Shown here: positions 24,550 to 32,502 of the stretch, piece after piece
How positions within the stretch are numbered: the stretch's first letter is position 1
Layout of the letters: every line of letters starts with the position of its first letter
NCBI GenBank assembly: GCA_018716285.1
Contig: DVKD01000021.1
Location: 1 to 50,575, forward strand
DNA from: Candidatus Merdivicinus faecavium
GTDB taxonomy: Bacteria; Bacillota; Clostridia; Oscillospirales; Ruminococcaceae
DNA: 50,575 nt
Direction: 5' to 3'
Position numbers and translations under genes: made by a program
The notes under the pieces: generated by a model
What the model was told of the DNA's origin: nothing
What the model saw: only the letters and a program-made list of their open reading frames with translations
Databases searched by the model: none

Positions 24550-25383
24550 ATGAAAGAATTTCTCCTCGCCGCCTTCGCGGATGAAGCGGGCGCGCCTGTT
24601 TCCGAACAGATCGACGCCCTGCGCGCCAACGGCATGACCCACATCGAGCTGCGCGGCGTCGGCGACAAAAACGTCACCGCCCTCACCCTCGCGGAAGCAA
24701 AGGAGCTGAAAAAACAGCTCGACGACGGCGGCATCGGGGTCTGGGCCATCGGCTCGCCGCTTGGCAAGGTCAGCGTCGGCGACGAGTTTGCGCCCCACCT
24801 CGACCTCTTCAAGCACACCCTCGAGCTGGCGGACGTCCTCGGCACCGCCCACATCCGGATGTTCAGCTTCTTCTGCCCCAAACATGAGGCCCACCTCTGC
24901 CGGGAGATCGTTTTTGACCGGCTGGGCAAATTCTGCGAGGCGGCGAAAGGCAGCGGCATCCTCCTCTGCCACGAGAATGAGAAGGGCATCTACGGCGATA
25001 CCGCCGACCGCTGCCTGGACATCCTCCAAAACTTCCCCGACTTAAAAGCCGTCTACGACCCCGCGAACTTCCTCCAGTGCGGCGAGGACACCCTCCGCGC
25101 CTGGGAGATGCTCGCGCCCTACCTCGAGTACCTCCACATCAAGGACGTCCGTTCCGACGGCACTGTCGTCCCCGCCGGGCAGGGTGAAGGTCATCTGCCC
25201 GAGCTCATCGCCCGCTACGAGAAGATGGGCGGCAAGGCGCTCACCCTCGAACCGCACCTGAGCGTCTTCAAGGGACTCTCTGAGCTGGAAAACGGCGAAA
25301 AAACCAAGATCGGCGAGTACGAATACGAGTCCCAGCGCGCCGCCTTTGACGCCGCCGCCGCAGCCCTCAGGAGCCTGCTGTAA
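24550..25383 (+). CDS. Sugar phosphate isomerase/epimerase family protein
   Basis: 277 residues of the xylose-isomerase-like TIM-barrel (AP endonuclease family 2 fold). Visible metal or active-site segments are LLCHENEKGIYG (H-E-N), VYDPANFLQCG, YLHIKDVRSDG and TLEPHLSVFKG, matching the E-D-H-E pattern of the family. I prefer ATG 24550, with AAAGGATGG 5 bp upstream, over the ATG at 24541 that lies inside that site. It lies in an operon with uxaC, so a uronate-derived sugar acid is a plausible substrate, but this is inference. Confidence 0.85.
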   Translation: MKEFLLAAFADEAGAPVSEQIDALRANGMTHIELRGVGDKNVTALTLAEAKELKKQLDDGGIGVWAIGSPLGKVSVGDEFAPHLDLFKHTLELADVLGTAHIRMFSFFCPKHEAHLCREIVFDRLGKFCEAAKGSGILLCHENEKGIYGDTADRCLDILQNFPDLKAVYDPANFLQCGEDTLRAWEMLAPYLEYLHIKDVRSDGTVVPAGQGEGHLPELIARYEKMGGKALTLEPHLSVFKGLSELENGEKTKIGEYEYESQRAAFDAAAAALRSLL

Positions 25384-25401
25384 GAAAGACAAGCGCGATA
25401 A

Positions 25402-25441
25402 AGCGGCCCTCCCGGCACATGCCGGGAGGGCCGCTGTTTTC
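25402..25441 (+). terminator. Terminator after the uxaC operon
   Basis: A 15-bp perfect stem, AGCGGCCCTCCCGGC (25402-25416) with GCCGGGAGGGCCGCT (25421-25435), a 4-base loop, then GTTTTCT. It separates the uxaC operon from the convergent SUKH-like gene. Confidence 0.9.
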
Positions 25442-25453
25442 TAAGCAAAAAGA

Positions 25454-26101
25454 TCAGATCTCCTGGAACTGGTTGACCCGGGCTGCCTCGCTTTTGGAAG
25501 CGTAGACGATCAGGGCCGCCCGTTCGCGCATACAGGCGAGCAGTTTCTCGATGGAACGCGGATTGTGCCGGAGCTGGAGGGTGCGCTGCAAAAGCCGGCG
25601 GTCGTTGCCGGAAACGGCGTTGCGCGTCTCATAATCCGCCAGGAGGTCTGCCAGGCTGTAGGGCGCATGTGCCCGCACGCTGCGGACAATCTCGCGCCAG
25701 CAGGGGTAATAAACCGCCATCTCGAAGAAATCGCGGAGACTGTCGGCAATCTTATGCCCCTCTCCTCCTTCTACATATCCGACCGGATAAACGTCGTCGA
25801 CCAGATCTCCCTGCCCTCCAATCGTCCCGATACTGCCGCCGTGCCGGTCGGTCGCGAAAATGAAAAATTCCGGCACGGGGTAAAAAGAGAAGTCCGAAAG
25901 CTGCTTTTCGGCGCAGAAAAAGATGTCGAAGCTGTCGGCCAATGCCCGGCAGGCGGGGCTCTCCTGCTCCCAGGAGCAGGCGTTGACCACAACCTTCCCC
26001 GAAAGGCGGATCTGAACCGGCCCCCCTGCATCCAGCACAGCGGAAACCACCCTGCCCGCGCTGGGCTCGATGTCAACAAGCACCTGTTTGACCTCTGGCA
26101 T
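25454..26101 (-). CDS. SUKH/SMI1-KNR4-like protein
   Basis: 215 residues from ATG 26101 (AAAGGAG upstream). The segment EFFIFATDRHGGSIGTIGG, followed by a hydrophobic strand and KIADSLRDFFEMAVYYPCW, resembles the SMI1/KNR4 (SUKH) fold, where a similar GDG/acidic turn and the final IADSFxEFLxLxxYYP helix are typical. SUKH proteins are often immunity proteins against secreted toxins, but many are housekeeping. No toxin gene is nearby. It begins 55 bp after the GGDEF protein and is likely cotranscribed with it. Confidence 0.5.
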   Translation of the reverse strand: MPEVKQVLVDIEPSAGRVVSAVLDAGGPVQIRLSGKVVVNACSWEQESPACRALADSFDIFFCAEKQLSDFSFYPVPEFFIFATDRHGGSIGTIGGQGDLVDDVYPVGYVEGGEGHKIADSLRDFFEMAVYYPCWREIVRSVRAHAPYSLADLLADYETRNAVSGNDRRLLQRTLQLRHNPRSIEKLLACMRERAALIVYASKSEAARVNQFQEI

Positions 26102-26156
26102 ATTTACCCGCTCCTTTCCACGTCGGCTGCGGTATCTGGCAAGCTTCGAATGCGAT

Positions 26157-28289
26157 CTATTCAGACGATTCCACGTCCGAAAGGCTCGTGTGATCGGAGA
26201 TCCGCCCCATAGACTCGTGGTAAAAGGCAAAATCTCCTCTTCCCCGCCCCTTTACATCATAGAGGGCGGTATCCGCCTTTTGCAGGAGCTCCTTATAGTC
26301 GCTCCCGTCGTCGGGATAGACGGCAATCCCGATACTGCTGGAGATCCCGCACTGGAAATCCGGCTCGATAACTCTGCCAAACGCTTCGCAGATCGAGGCG
26401 GCCTTTCTGCGCAAGACCTCGCGGTCCCCCGTCCCGCTGAGCAGGACGGCAAATTCATCCCCGCCGATCCGGGCAAAGATGTCGGTGGAACGCAGGATGG
26501 TGGGCAATGTTTTGGCGACCTTGCGGAGCAGCCGGTCTCCGACCTGATGCCCCATTGTATCGTTCACTTTTTTGAAATTATCAACATCGATAAACATCAG
26601 GCTGAACGGCTTGCCCGGCTCGCTGTACAAAAGCTGCTGGACAGCCATCTCAAACGCCTGACGGTTGTAAAGACCGGTAAGGTAGTCATGAGTCGCCTGG
26701 TTCTTCCAATGGAGGGATTCCTCTTTGAGCTCGTGGATACTGGTCAGCTTGCCGAGGCAGCTGATCATCTGGCCTTCCCGCTCAGTGTCCCACATTGCCT
26801 GGATGTATATCTCGAACCACACCGGATTTCCGCTCCGGGTCGTCATCCGCAGCTGCGTGCGGCAGACCGGGTTTTCCGGCGTCAGGGAGAGAATCGCGTC
26901 CCGGATCCGCGCATAGTCTCCGGGCTGAAGCTGGCTGCAATGCGCGTAGTATTCAGCAGCGTGCGGGATCTGCAGGCTTCCGCCAAAAACCTCCTGATAT
27001 TTTTCGGTGAACTCCATTGTGTCGCTTTGCAGGTCGTAATCGAAATAAATATCCCCAGACATCTGCGCGAGCATATTGAAGCGGCGGCGTTCCTTCTCCA
27101 AAAGCTGGAGGGTGCGGTCCGAAATAACCTGTGTCTCGGCCGGACGGCTCAGCCTGGAAGCTCTTTCCAGGTGGGACTGCCGCTCCTCCCGGCTCATCTC
27201 TCCCCCGATATAGAGGTCGCGGTAAATCGCCGGCTCGAGGGCTGCCATTTCCTTCAAAACGCGGGGGTTAAAGGCGCCGCATTCGCCGTTTTGGATCATG
27301 GACATCGCCTTTTCATGCGGGAGCGCCTTTTTGTAAACCCGCTCGCTCACCAGGGCGTCATACACGTCGGCGATCGAAACGACCTGGGAGCAGATGGGGA
27401 TCTCATCCCCTTTGATGCCGTCCGGATAGCCCTGGCCATCCCAGCGCTCATGGTGGTGGCGGCAGATCTCATAACTGTATGGAAAGATTTCTTCTTTCTG
27501 AAAAAAGGGAATTTTCTCAAAGAGCTCGCACCCGTAGAGGGGGTGCTTCTTCATTTCGGCAAACTCTTCGGGAGTCAGCCGGCCGGGCTTATTTAAAATG
27601 TAGTCCGGGATGGAGATTTTGCCGATGTCGTGCATGGCTGAAGCGTTGGCAATGGTCTCAATCAGATCAGCGCTCATACGGTATTCCTCATATCGCTCCG
27701 AGAGCGCGGTGAGGAGCAGCTGCGTGATCTTACGGATCCGCCGGACGTGCTGACTTGATTCCCCGGAACGGAACTCCATGACCGAACTGAGCATATCTAT
27801 GATCGAGGTGTTGGTGTTCTTCAGCTTTTCCGCCTGCTGCCGGACAGAGGCGACCTGCCGCTCCACAAGGTCGGTAAGGCATCTGCGGCTTTGATAGAGT
27901 TCGATGGCGTTTTTTACCCGTTTGCGGACGACCGTCGGGGCGACGATCGGCTTGACAATCACATCGACGACGCCGTTTTCATAAATCTGCATCGCAGCAT
28001 CTAAATCCGACGAATTTTCGGCGATGATAAGGAAGATGGGGATCCGGTTCGAATCCCCCTTGTCCGCAAGATACTTTAAAACCGCAAAACCGTCGAGAAC
28101 CGGCATTTTGACGTCCAGAAGGACTGCGGCGAGACGGTCATGCTCAGCCTCGATTATACGGATGGCCTTCTCCCCGTTTTCTGCCTCGGCAATATCAAAT
28201 TCGCGGCAAAACAGCTCCTGCAAGATCGCGCGGTTCACTTCCGCATCATCTGCGATGAGGATCAGATTCGACTGCGCTGCTGTCGTCAT
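26157..28289 (-). CDS. Response regulator with HD-GYP, PAS and GGDEF domains
   Basis: 710 residues (ATG 28289, AAAGGAG 7 bp upstream). Residues 8-125 form a REC domain with acidic D14-D15, phospho-acceptor D59 and K113. Residues 160-345 are an HD-GYP phosphodiesterase with H220-D221, K224 and HHERWDGQGYP (279-289). Residues 400-520 look like a PAS domain. Residues 530-700 are a diguanylate cyclase with GGDEF (609-613) and an inhibitory-site RSTD (600-603) five residues ahead. Both c-di-GMP-making and c-di-GMP-degrading signatures are intact, so the protein could switch direction on phosphorylation. No histidine kinase is adjacent. Confidence 0.93.
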   Translation of the reverse strand: MTTAAQSNLILIADDAEVNRAILQELFCREFDIAEAENGEKAIRIIEAEHDRLAAVLLDVKMPVLDGFAVLKYLADKGDSNRIPIFLIIAENSSDLDAAMQIYENGVVDVIVKPIVAPTVVRKRVKNAIELYQSRRCLTDLVERQVASVRQQAEKLKNTNTSIIDMLSSVMEFRSGESSQHVRRIRKITQLLLTALSERYEEYRMSADLIETIANASAMHDIGKISIPDYILNKPGRLTPEEFAEMKKHPLYGCELFEKIPFFQKEEIFPYSYEICRHHHERWDGQGYPDGIKGDEIPICSQVVSIADVYDALVSERVYKKALPHEKAMSMIQNGECGAFNPRVLKEMAALEPAIYRDLYIGGEMSREERQSHLERASRLSRPAETQVISDRTLQLLEKERRRFNMLAQMSGDIYFDYDLQSDTMEFTEKYQEVFGGSLQIPHAAEYYAHCSQLQPGDYARIRDAILSLTPENPVCRTQLRMTTRSGNPVWFEIYIQAMWDTEREGQMISCLGKLTSIHELKEESLHWKNQATHDYLTGLYNRQAFEMAVQQLLYSEPGKPFSLMFIDVDNFKKVNDTMGHQVGDRLLRKVAKTLPTILRSTDIFARIGGDEFAVLLSGTGDREVLRRKAASICEAFGRVIEPDFQCGISSSIGIAVYPDDGSDYKELLQKADTALYDVKGRGRGDFAFYHESMGRISDHTSLSDVESSE

Positions 28290-28341
28290 ACTGGTACTCC
28301 TTTGGGAATCAAATTCGCAGTATTTTATGGATACTACCTTA

Positions 28342-28370
28342 ATTGTACATCCTTTTTCCCAGCTTGTCAA
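28342..28370 (-). promoter_or_regulatory. Promoter of the c-di-GMP regulator gene
   Basis: TTGACA (28365-28370, reverse strand), 17 bp, TACAAT (28342-28347). Confidence 0.75.
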
Positions 28371-28670
28371 TCAACAATATAACAAAATATGGAAACTAAG
28401 GGCAGCCGCCCGATATAAAAGGCAAAATTTGACCGTATCGACATAAAAAATCAGAAAAAACGGAGCTTTCCGCTGCTTTCAGCCCGCATTTCTCAACAAC
28501 AATCCGGTTCGCCGCTTTATTTTCGACGGGTATTCAATGGCACACGACTGGCTCCGGCCGTTTCTCACTGGATTATTCATACGGTTAGCTTCGTTGACTG
28601 GAACAGGCGTCATTCTAACAGACAAAGCAGTTACTTTATCAGGCGCACCTGCAACAATAAGCAAAAAGGC
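28371..28670. other. Intergenic stretch with a short segment open on both strands
   Basis: This 300-bp stretch holds no recognised gene. A 50-codon plus-strand frame runs from ATG 28537 to TAA 28689 (starts MAHDWLRPF, ends AQPGKR), without a good ribosome binding site. The complementary strand is also open through the same interval. It could be a short orphan ORF, a decayed mobile-element end or chance. I cannot assign it. Confidence 0.3.
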
Positions 28671-28705
28671 ACAGCCTGGCAAAAGGTAAAGTCAGGCTGT
28701 ACCTC
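28671..28705 (-). terminator. Minus-strand terminator
   Basis: On the reverse strand GGTACAGCCTG and CAGGCTGTGCC pair around a 14-base loop and are followed by TTTTT (reverse of 28665-28669). It ends transcripts arriving from the 29-46 kb operon or its decayed last gene. Confidence 0.75.
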
Positions 28706-28726
28706 TAAAATTGCTGAAAAAAGGGG

Positions 28727-29094
28727 TTATTTACTCTTTTTGCAGAATGAGACAGCTGTTGCGACGGACGCCCCCACAAGCACTGCCAGGCTGCCGTTCG
28801 CTGTTTTCCGCCTCGTCTGCGGTTGCTGAGCAATCTGCGGTGTTCCCCCTAAGATACCGAAACCGCTCCCAAAACGCCGTCTCCGACCATATTGTTCATC
28901 ACCAGCGCATCGACTGTCCCGTCGGCAAGGGTGATGTCGGCATTCCCATTGATACGGCGGGGGACGTCCCTGGCCGCACAAATCGTACCCACACTGCCGC
29001 CAAGGGAGTAGGACGCGCCGGAGCCTGAAACGCAGCTTTCTCCAGGGGGTACTCCCCCTCCACAAATATGACGCCTCCCTCCTTTCTCCTGCAA
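28727..29094 (-). pseudogene. Decayed ORF, possibly a surface-protein remnant
   Basis: One minus-strand frame (29094-28849) reads SLGGSVGTICAARDV and INGNADITLADGTVDALV, reminiscent of glycine-rich beta-solenoid surface proteins. A second frame then continues through PQTRRKTANGSLAVLVGASVATAVSF and KKSK to a stop at 28727, which looks like a membrane anchor after a degenerate sortase-type site (position of PQT at about 28800). The pieces are in different frames and have no full-length domain, so this is probably a relic at the 3' end of the big operon. The reading is tentative. Confidence 0.3.
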
Positions 29095-29096
29095 AT

Positions 29097-30014
29097 TTAT
29101 TTTTCCGAACCGGGGTGCGCCTCCTTCGCCAGCTCACAGCCGGGGCGGAACCAAAGCCGGCGGATAAATTCCTCTCCCGGCGAAAGCCGGTTGCCCGCGG
29201 TTTTGGTTTCCCACACATGATCGGCCCCCGCATCGTCTGAAAGGCCGCACCAAGGCTCGATGCAGATCAGGCTCATCCTGTGAGGAGGCCCCCACAGGGT
29301 CATGTACGGAAAGCCCTCGATCCCCATCCGCACAAAATTGCCGGATCGCAGGGAGCGCAGTTCCACCCAATCGGCGGCAAAGCCTTCCGCTAGGATGGGG
29401 CCGTCATCGAAAAAGTTCTCAGAAAGCGGTTTTGCGGCATCGCCCTCCAAAAATGGCTCCCGGCCGGGGGTGCAGAGCCTCGTGTACGGTTCCAGCGCGA
29501 TCTTCCGGGTGTTCTGCGGGCGGTCAAACCGCAGGATATAATCCTCCGCATCCTCTCCCAGGACAATGGGACAGAAAAATCCCGGATGGGCTCCAAAGCT
29601 GAAAAACATATCCTCCGCGCCGGTGTTGGCGATCCGAAATTGTTCAACCAGCCTATCCCCGTCCAGAAAAAATTCCACCCGGAACCGAAATGGATACGGA
29701 AACATCCTGCGGGTCTCCTCGCTGTCGGACAGCTCCAAAGCGAGGAAATCCTCTCGCTCTTCCGATACCGCAAATTCCATATCTTTTGCAAAACCGTGCA
29801 TCGGCATCGGGTATTCCCGCCCGTGGATGAGGATCCGGCTCCGGTCGATCCGGCCGGCGGCCGGGAAGAGGAGCAGAGAATGGCCGCTCCAGGATTCCGG
29901 AGCCCCCTGCCACAGGTATTCCCTTTGGAGGTTAAGGCTGTAAATACTCAAAAGCTCGGCGCCGCGGGTGGAAACCTCCGCCGCAAGCCAGCCGTTTTGC
30001 AGACGCTTTTTCAT
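29097..30014 (-). CDS. Aldose 1-epimerase family protein (LacX-like)
   Basis: 305 residues of the galactose mutarotase-like beta-sandwich: LLLFPAAGRIDRSRI, MPMHGFAKDMEF (first catalytic-type His), FSFGAHPGFFCPI (second His, in the expected GAHP context) and FPYMTLWGPPHRMSLICIEPW (positions about 232-252, with the acidic residue). These are the LacX/YeaD-type features. The family interconverts sugar anomers or binds sugars. It begins 14 bp after the aldolase gene and closes the recognisable part of the catabolic operon. Confidence 0.88.
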   Translation of the reverse strand: MKKRLQNGWLAAEVSTRGAELLSIYSLNLQREYLWQGAPESWSGHSLLLFPAAGRIDRSRILIHGREYPMPMHGFAKDMEFAVSEEREDFLALELSDSEETRRMFPYPFRFRVEFFLDGDRLVEQFRIANTGAEDMFFSFGAHPGFFCPIVLGEDAEDYILRFDRPQNTRKIALEPYTRLCTPGREPFLEGDAAKPLSENFFDDGPILAEGFAADWVELRSLRSGNFVRMGIEGFPYMTLWGPPHRMSLICIEPWCGLSDDAGADHVWETKTAGNRLSPGEEFIRRLWFRPGCELAKEAHPGSEK

Positions 30015-30028
30015 TCTCTTCCACCTTC

Positions 30029-30814
30029 TCAGCGGCAGGAGGCGCGCATTGCATCAAATCGGGCCCGAAGCCCCGCGCATGCCTCGGTGAAAATCCCAAC
30101 GTCGACTGAATAGGAGAGATAGCGGACCCCCGCTTCCATCCAGGTTTTGAGCGTATCCGCGCTGTCGGTAAAGGTCCCTAAGACCACCCCTTTTTCCTGG
30201 GCGCGGGAAACGATCTGCGCCATCTGCTCCACGACCTTCGGATGGGTTGTCTGGCCCGGCACACCCAGGCTCTGGGAAAGGTCGTAGGGCCCGATAAAGA
30301 GGATATCGACCCCTTCTACCGCCAGAATCTCCTCCAGATTTTCCACAGCCTCCCTGCCCTCCAGCTGGATAATCACCAGGGCCTGGTTGGCCTCTTCAAA
30401 ATAGGCGGATCGTTCCATGCCGGAATAATGGGCGGCCCGTACAAACCGGCAGACCCCCCGTTCTCCCTTGGGATAGTAACGAGCCGCTCGGACCGCGGCC
30501 CGAGCCCCCGCCGCATCACAGATCTGAGGGATCTGGACCCCGGCAGCGCCGATGTCCAGCGCCTGGGAAATGGCGGTTTCCGAGAGAGAGGTCACTCGAA
30601 TCACCGGCAGCATCCCGGCAACCTGAGCGGCACGGATATTATTCTGCATTTCTTGAAGGCTGGTGGGGCCGTGCTCCATATCCAGGATCGCAAAATCACA
30701 GCCCGCATATCCGGCAGCTTCCACAAAAGCCGGATCGCCGGTTTTCATAAAGGGTCCAAAAACCGGGCCCTCCCGGATTTTCTGCCGAAAAGATTCAATG
30801 AGACGCTGGTTCAT
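30029..30814 (-). CDS. HpcH/HpaI family aldolase
   Basis: 261 residues of the class II pyruvate aldolase family (GarL, HpaI, RhmA). Conserved parts are AILDMEHGP (metal-site region), PVIRVTS (catalytic Arg), IQLEG (metal-binding Glu) and FIGPYDLSQSLG (metal-binding Asp). These enzymes split 2-keto-3-deoxy sugar acids into pyruvate and an aldehyde. The ATG follows AAAGGAGGAA and overlaps the metallo-hydrolase gene by 20 bp. In this operon it is the natural consumer of an IlvD-type dehydratase product. Confidence 0.9.
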   Translation of the reverse strand: MNQRLIESFRQKIREGPVFGPFMKTGDPAFVEAAGYAGCDFAILDMEHGPTSLQEMQNNIRAAQVAGMLPVIRVTSLSETAISQALDIGAAGVQIPQICDAAGARAAVRAARYYPKGERGVCRFVRAAHYSGMERSAYFEEANQALVIIQLEGREAVENLEEILAVEGVDILFIGPYDLSQSLGVPGQTTHPKVVEQMAQIVSRAQEKGVVLGTFTDSADTLKTWMEAGVRYLSYSVDVGIFTEACAGLRARFDAMRASCR

Positions 30815-31703
30815 GGGATTCCTCCTTTTGAGCTGTCAGATGGGCCCGTACGGTGTAGAGTTCAAGGAACAGATATTCCGGCTCCTGGCGGCCCTCGGAG
30901 CGGATCATTTCGCGCGCCAGGGTCTGATAGCTGGCCTGCGGGGAGCGTTTACAAAGAGCGGCCAGCTCCCGGCGGTACCGCTCCACCGTCTCCGCGCTGT
31001 TTTTGAGATACTGCCGGACAGCCTCCCTACCTAAAGCAACCGCACCCGCTGGAGCGTAAAAATGGGCAGAAACCAGATTGGAGGCGTTCAGGGAAAGCAG
31101 GCGAGACAGGCTTTCTTCATAAGCCGGCAGATCTTGATAGAAGGCAAGCCCTGCGCCGTCTGCACCGTTCCCCTGAACCGAATCCCCCGTGATCAGGGTT
31201 CCGGTTTTTTCGTCCAGCCAGCAGACGGTATCCGTGTCATGGCCCGGCGTCCAGATCAGGCGCAGTCGGCCCGCCAGCATTTCCCCGTCCTTCAGCAGAC
31301 GGTCCGGCTCGACGCCCAGCAGTACCTTCGGCGGAGCGGGGCTGTCCTCCGGGAAGACTGAACGGATCTGCTTGCTGTACTTCATTGGATCCCGGATCTT
31401 GTCGTCCGATCCTTCAAACGCCGCCACCGGGATCGTACACAGTTCCCGCAGGCGGAAATGGCCGCCCACATGGTCCCCGTGGCAGTGGGTGCAGGTCAGC
31501 CAGCCGATGTCCTCGGGACGAAGCCCCTCCGCCTTCAGGGCGGGCAGAATGCAATCATCTACGGTTTCCCGGGAAGCGCCGCTGTCGATCAGCACCGTCT
31601 CTGCCGGGGAATCCCCGCGCACCAGGACCACACCGCTCCAATACTGTCCAAACGGCGTCCGCAGCAACTTGACGCCGGGCACAACTTCTTCAAAGTATTG
31701 CAT
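30795..31703 (-). CDS. Metallo-beta-lactamase fold hydrolase
   Basis: 302 residues (start ATG 31703 after AAGGAAGGAAT). The binuclear zinc motif is T-H73-C-H75-G-D77-H78, followed by TPGHDTDTVCW (third His), TGDSVQG (bridging Asp) and SAHFY (last His). The general family includes glyoxalase II and lactonases. The substrate is unknown; a lactone or a thioester of the sugar-acid pathway would fit the operon. It overlaps DUF2877 by 14 bp upstream and the aldolase by 20 bp downstream. Confidence 0.85.
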   Translation of the reverse strand: MQYFEEVVPGVKLLRTPFGQYWSGVVLVRGDSPAETVLIDSGASRETVDDCILPALKAEGLRPEDIGWLTCTHCHGDHVGGHFRLRELCTIPVAAFEGSDDKIRDPMKYSKQIRSVFPEDSPAPPKVLLGVEPDRLLKDGEMLAGRLRLIWTPGHDTDTVCWLDEKTGTLITGDSVQGNGADGAGLAFYQDLPAYEESLSRLLSLNASNLVSAHFYAPAGAVALGREAVRQYLKNSAETVERYRRELAALCKRSPQASYQTLAREMIRSEGRQEPEYLFLELYTVRAHLTAQKEESHEPASH

Positions 31704-32502
31704 AATTCCTTCCTTTCTCTCCAGCCGCCCGGCAGGCAAAAAGGATGCCGGCCAGCGTATCGCGGCCGGAGGTAGCGCCGACCGCTGCGACAGCCCGGAC
31801 CCGGGCTTGCAGTGGGATTGGCAGTGCCTCAGCAAAAACTTCCCGCAGCGGCTGAGAAAAGCGACCCTCCGCCGCACAACAAAGGTATTTTCGGCTGACG
31901 TCCGTTGTCCGGTCCTCCAGTAGCTCCCAAACCCGGCGGGGATCAAGCCGCACCGCCGGCAGAAGCCCGGCGGCCCTCGCCGCCAAAATTCCCACCATCG
32001 CGTCGTCCGAGGACGGGGTCAGGCCGCATCCCATTCCGGCGCAGTCCGCCATCGCCTGCTCCGACGGTTCCCTGCAAAAGGCCTCCAAACGCCGGAAGAC
32101 AGATTTCCTCCGCTCCTCCGGCATTCGGGCAAATCCGCTGCCGGACAGGAAAGCGGCCGCCGCGTTTTCCAAGGTTTCCGGGTCGGGCGGTTTTCCGGCG
32201 GTTATGCCGTCATCCTGCAAAACCGCCCCCTCCAAGGAAAACCGGCACTCCCCTCCGATGAAAATGTACGTCCCTCGTTTTTCCGCCGCAGCCCCGACCG
32301 AGCAGTCCGCCGCCCGGCGAAACTCCTCCGGCGGTAGGACAATGCTGTCCGGCAGGCCCGGCACTTCCGGCAAGGCCAGCGTGATCAGCCTCCTGCCGAA
32401 GGCCAGGTTGACCGTCCGGCGGAAGGCCGAATGAAGATTCCCCTTGAGGAACGGGGCGCGGAAAAATTCCCCGGACAGCCGCGCTTCCAGCGCCCTGCTC
32501 AC
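31690..32502 (-). CDS. DUF2877 protein, AllH (YlbF)-like
   Basis: 270 residues. The conserved GMGCGLTPSSDDAMVGIL (residues about 153-170) and AVGATSGRDTLAGILFA (about 240-256) are the signature parts of DUF2877. In Escherichia coli the DUF2877 protein AllH (YlbF) is one subunit of the FdrA-AllG-AllH oxamate carbamoyltransferase. Here the gene overlaps the acetate-kinase-like gene by 4 bp, and homologues of both partner subunits lie in the same operon, supporting a complex of the same type. The actual reaction is not known. Confidence 0.82.
   Translation of the reverse strand: MSRALEARLSGEFFRAPFLKGNLHSAFRRTVNLAFGRRLITLALPEVPGLPDSIVLPPEEFRRAADCSVGAAAEKRGTYIFIGGECRFSLEGAVLQDDGITAGKPPDPETLENAAAAFLSGSGFARMPEERRKSVFRRLEAFCREPSEQAMADCAGMGCGLTPSSDDAMVGILAARAAGLLPAVRLDPRRVWELLEDRTTDVSRKYLCCAAEGRFSQPLREVFAEALPIPLQARVRAVAAVGATSGRDTLAGILFACRAAGEKGRNYAIL

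Noticed and set aside
28479-28682. Minus-strand 67-codon frame
   Set aside because: Its start lies inside the terminator hairpin and it has no ribosome binding site; kept only as part of the unexplained stretch.
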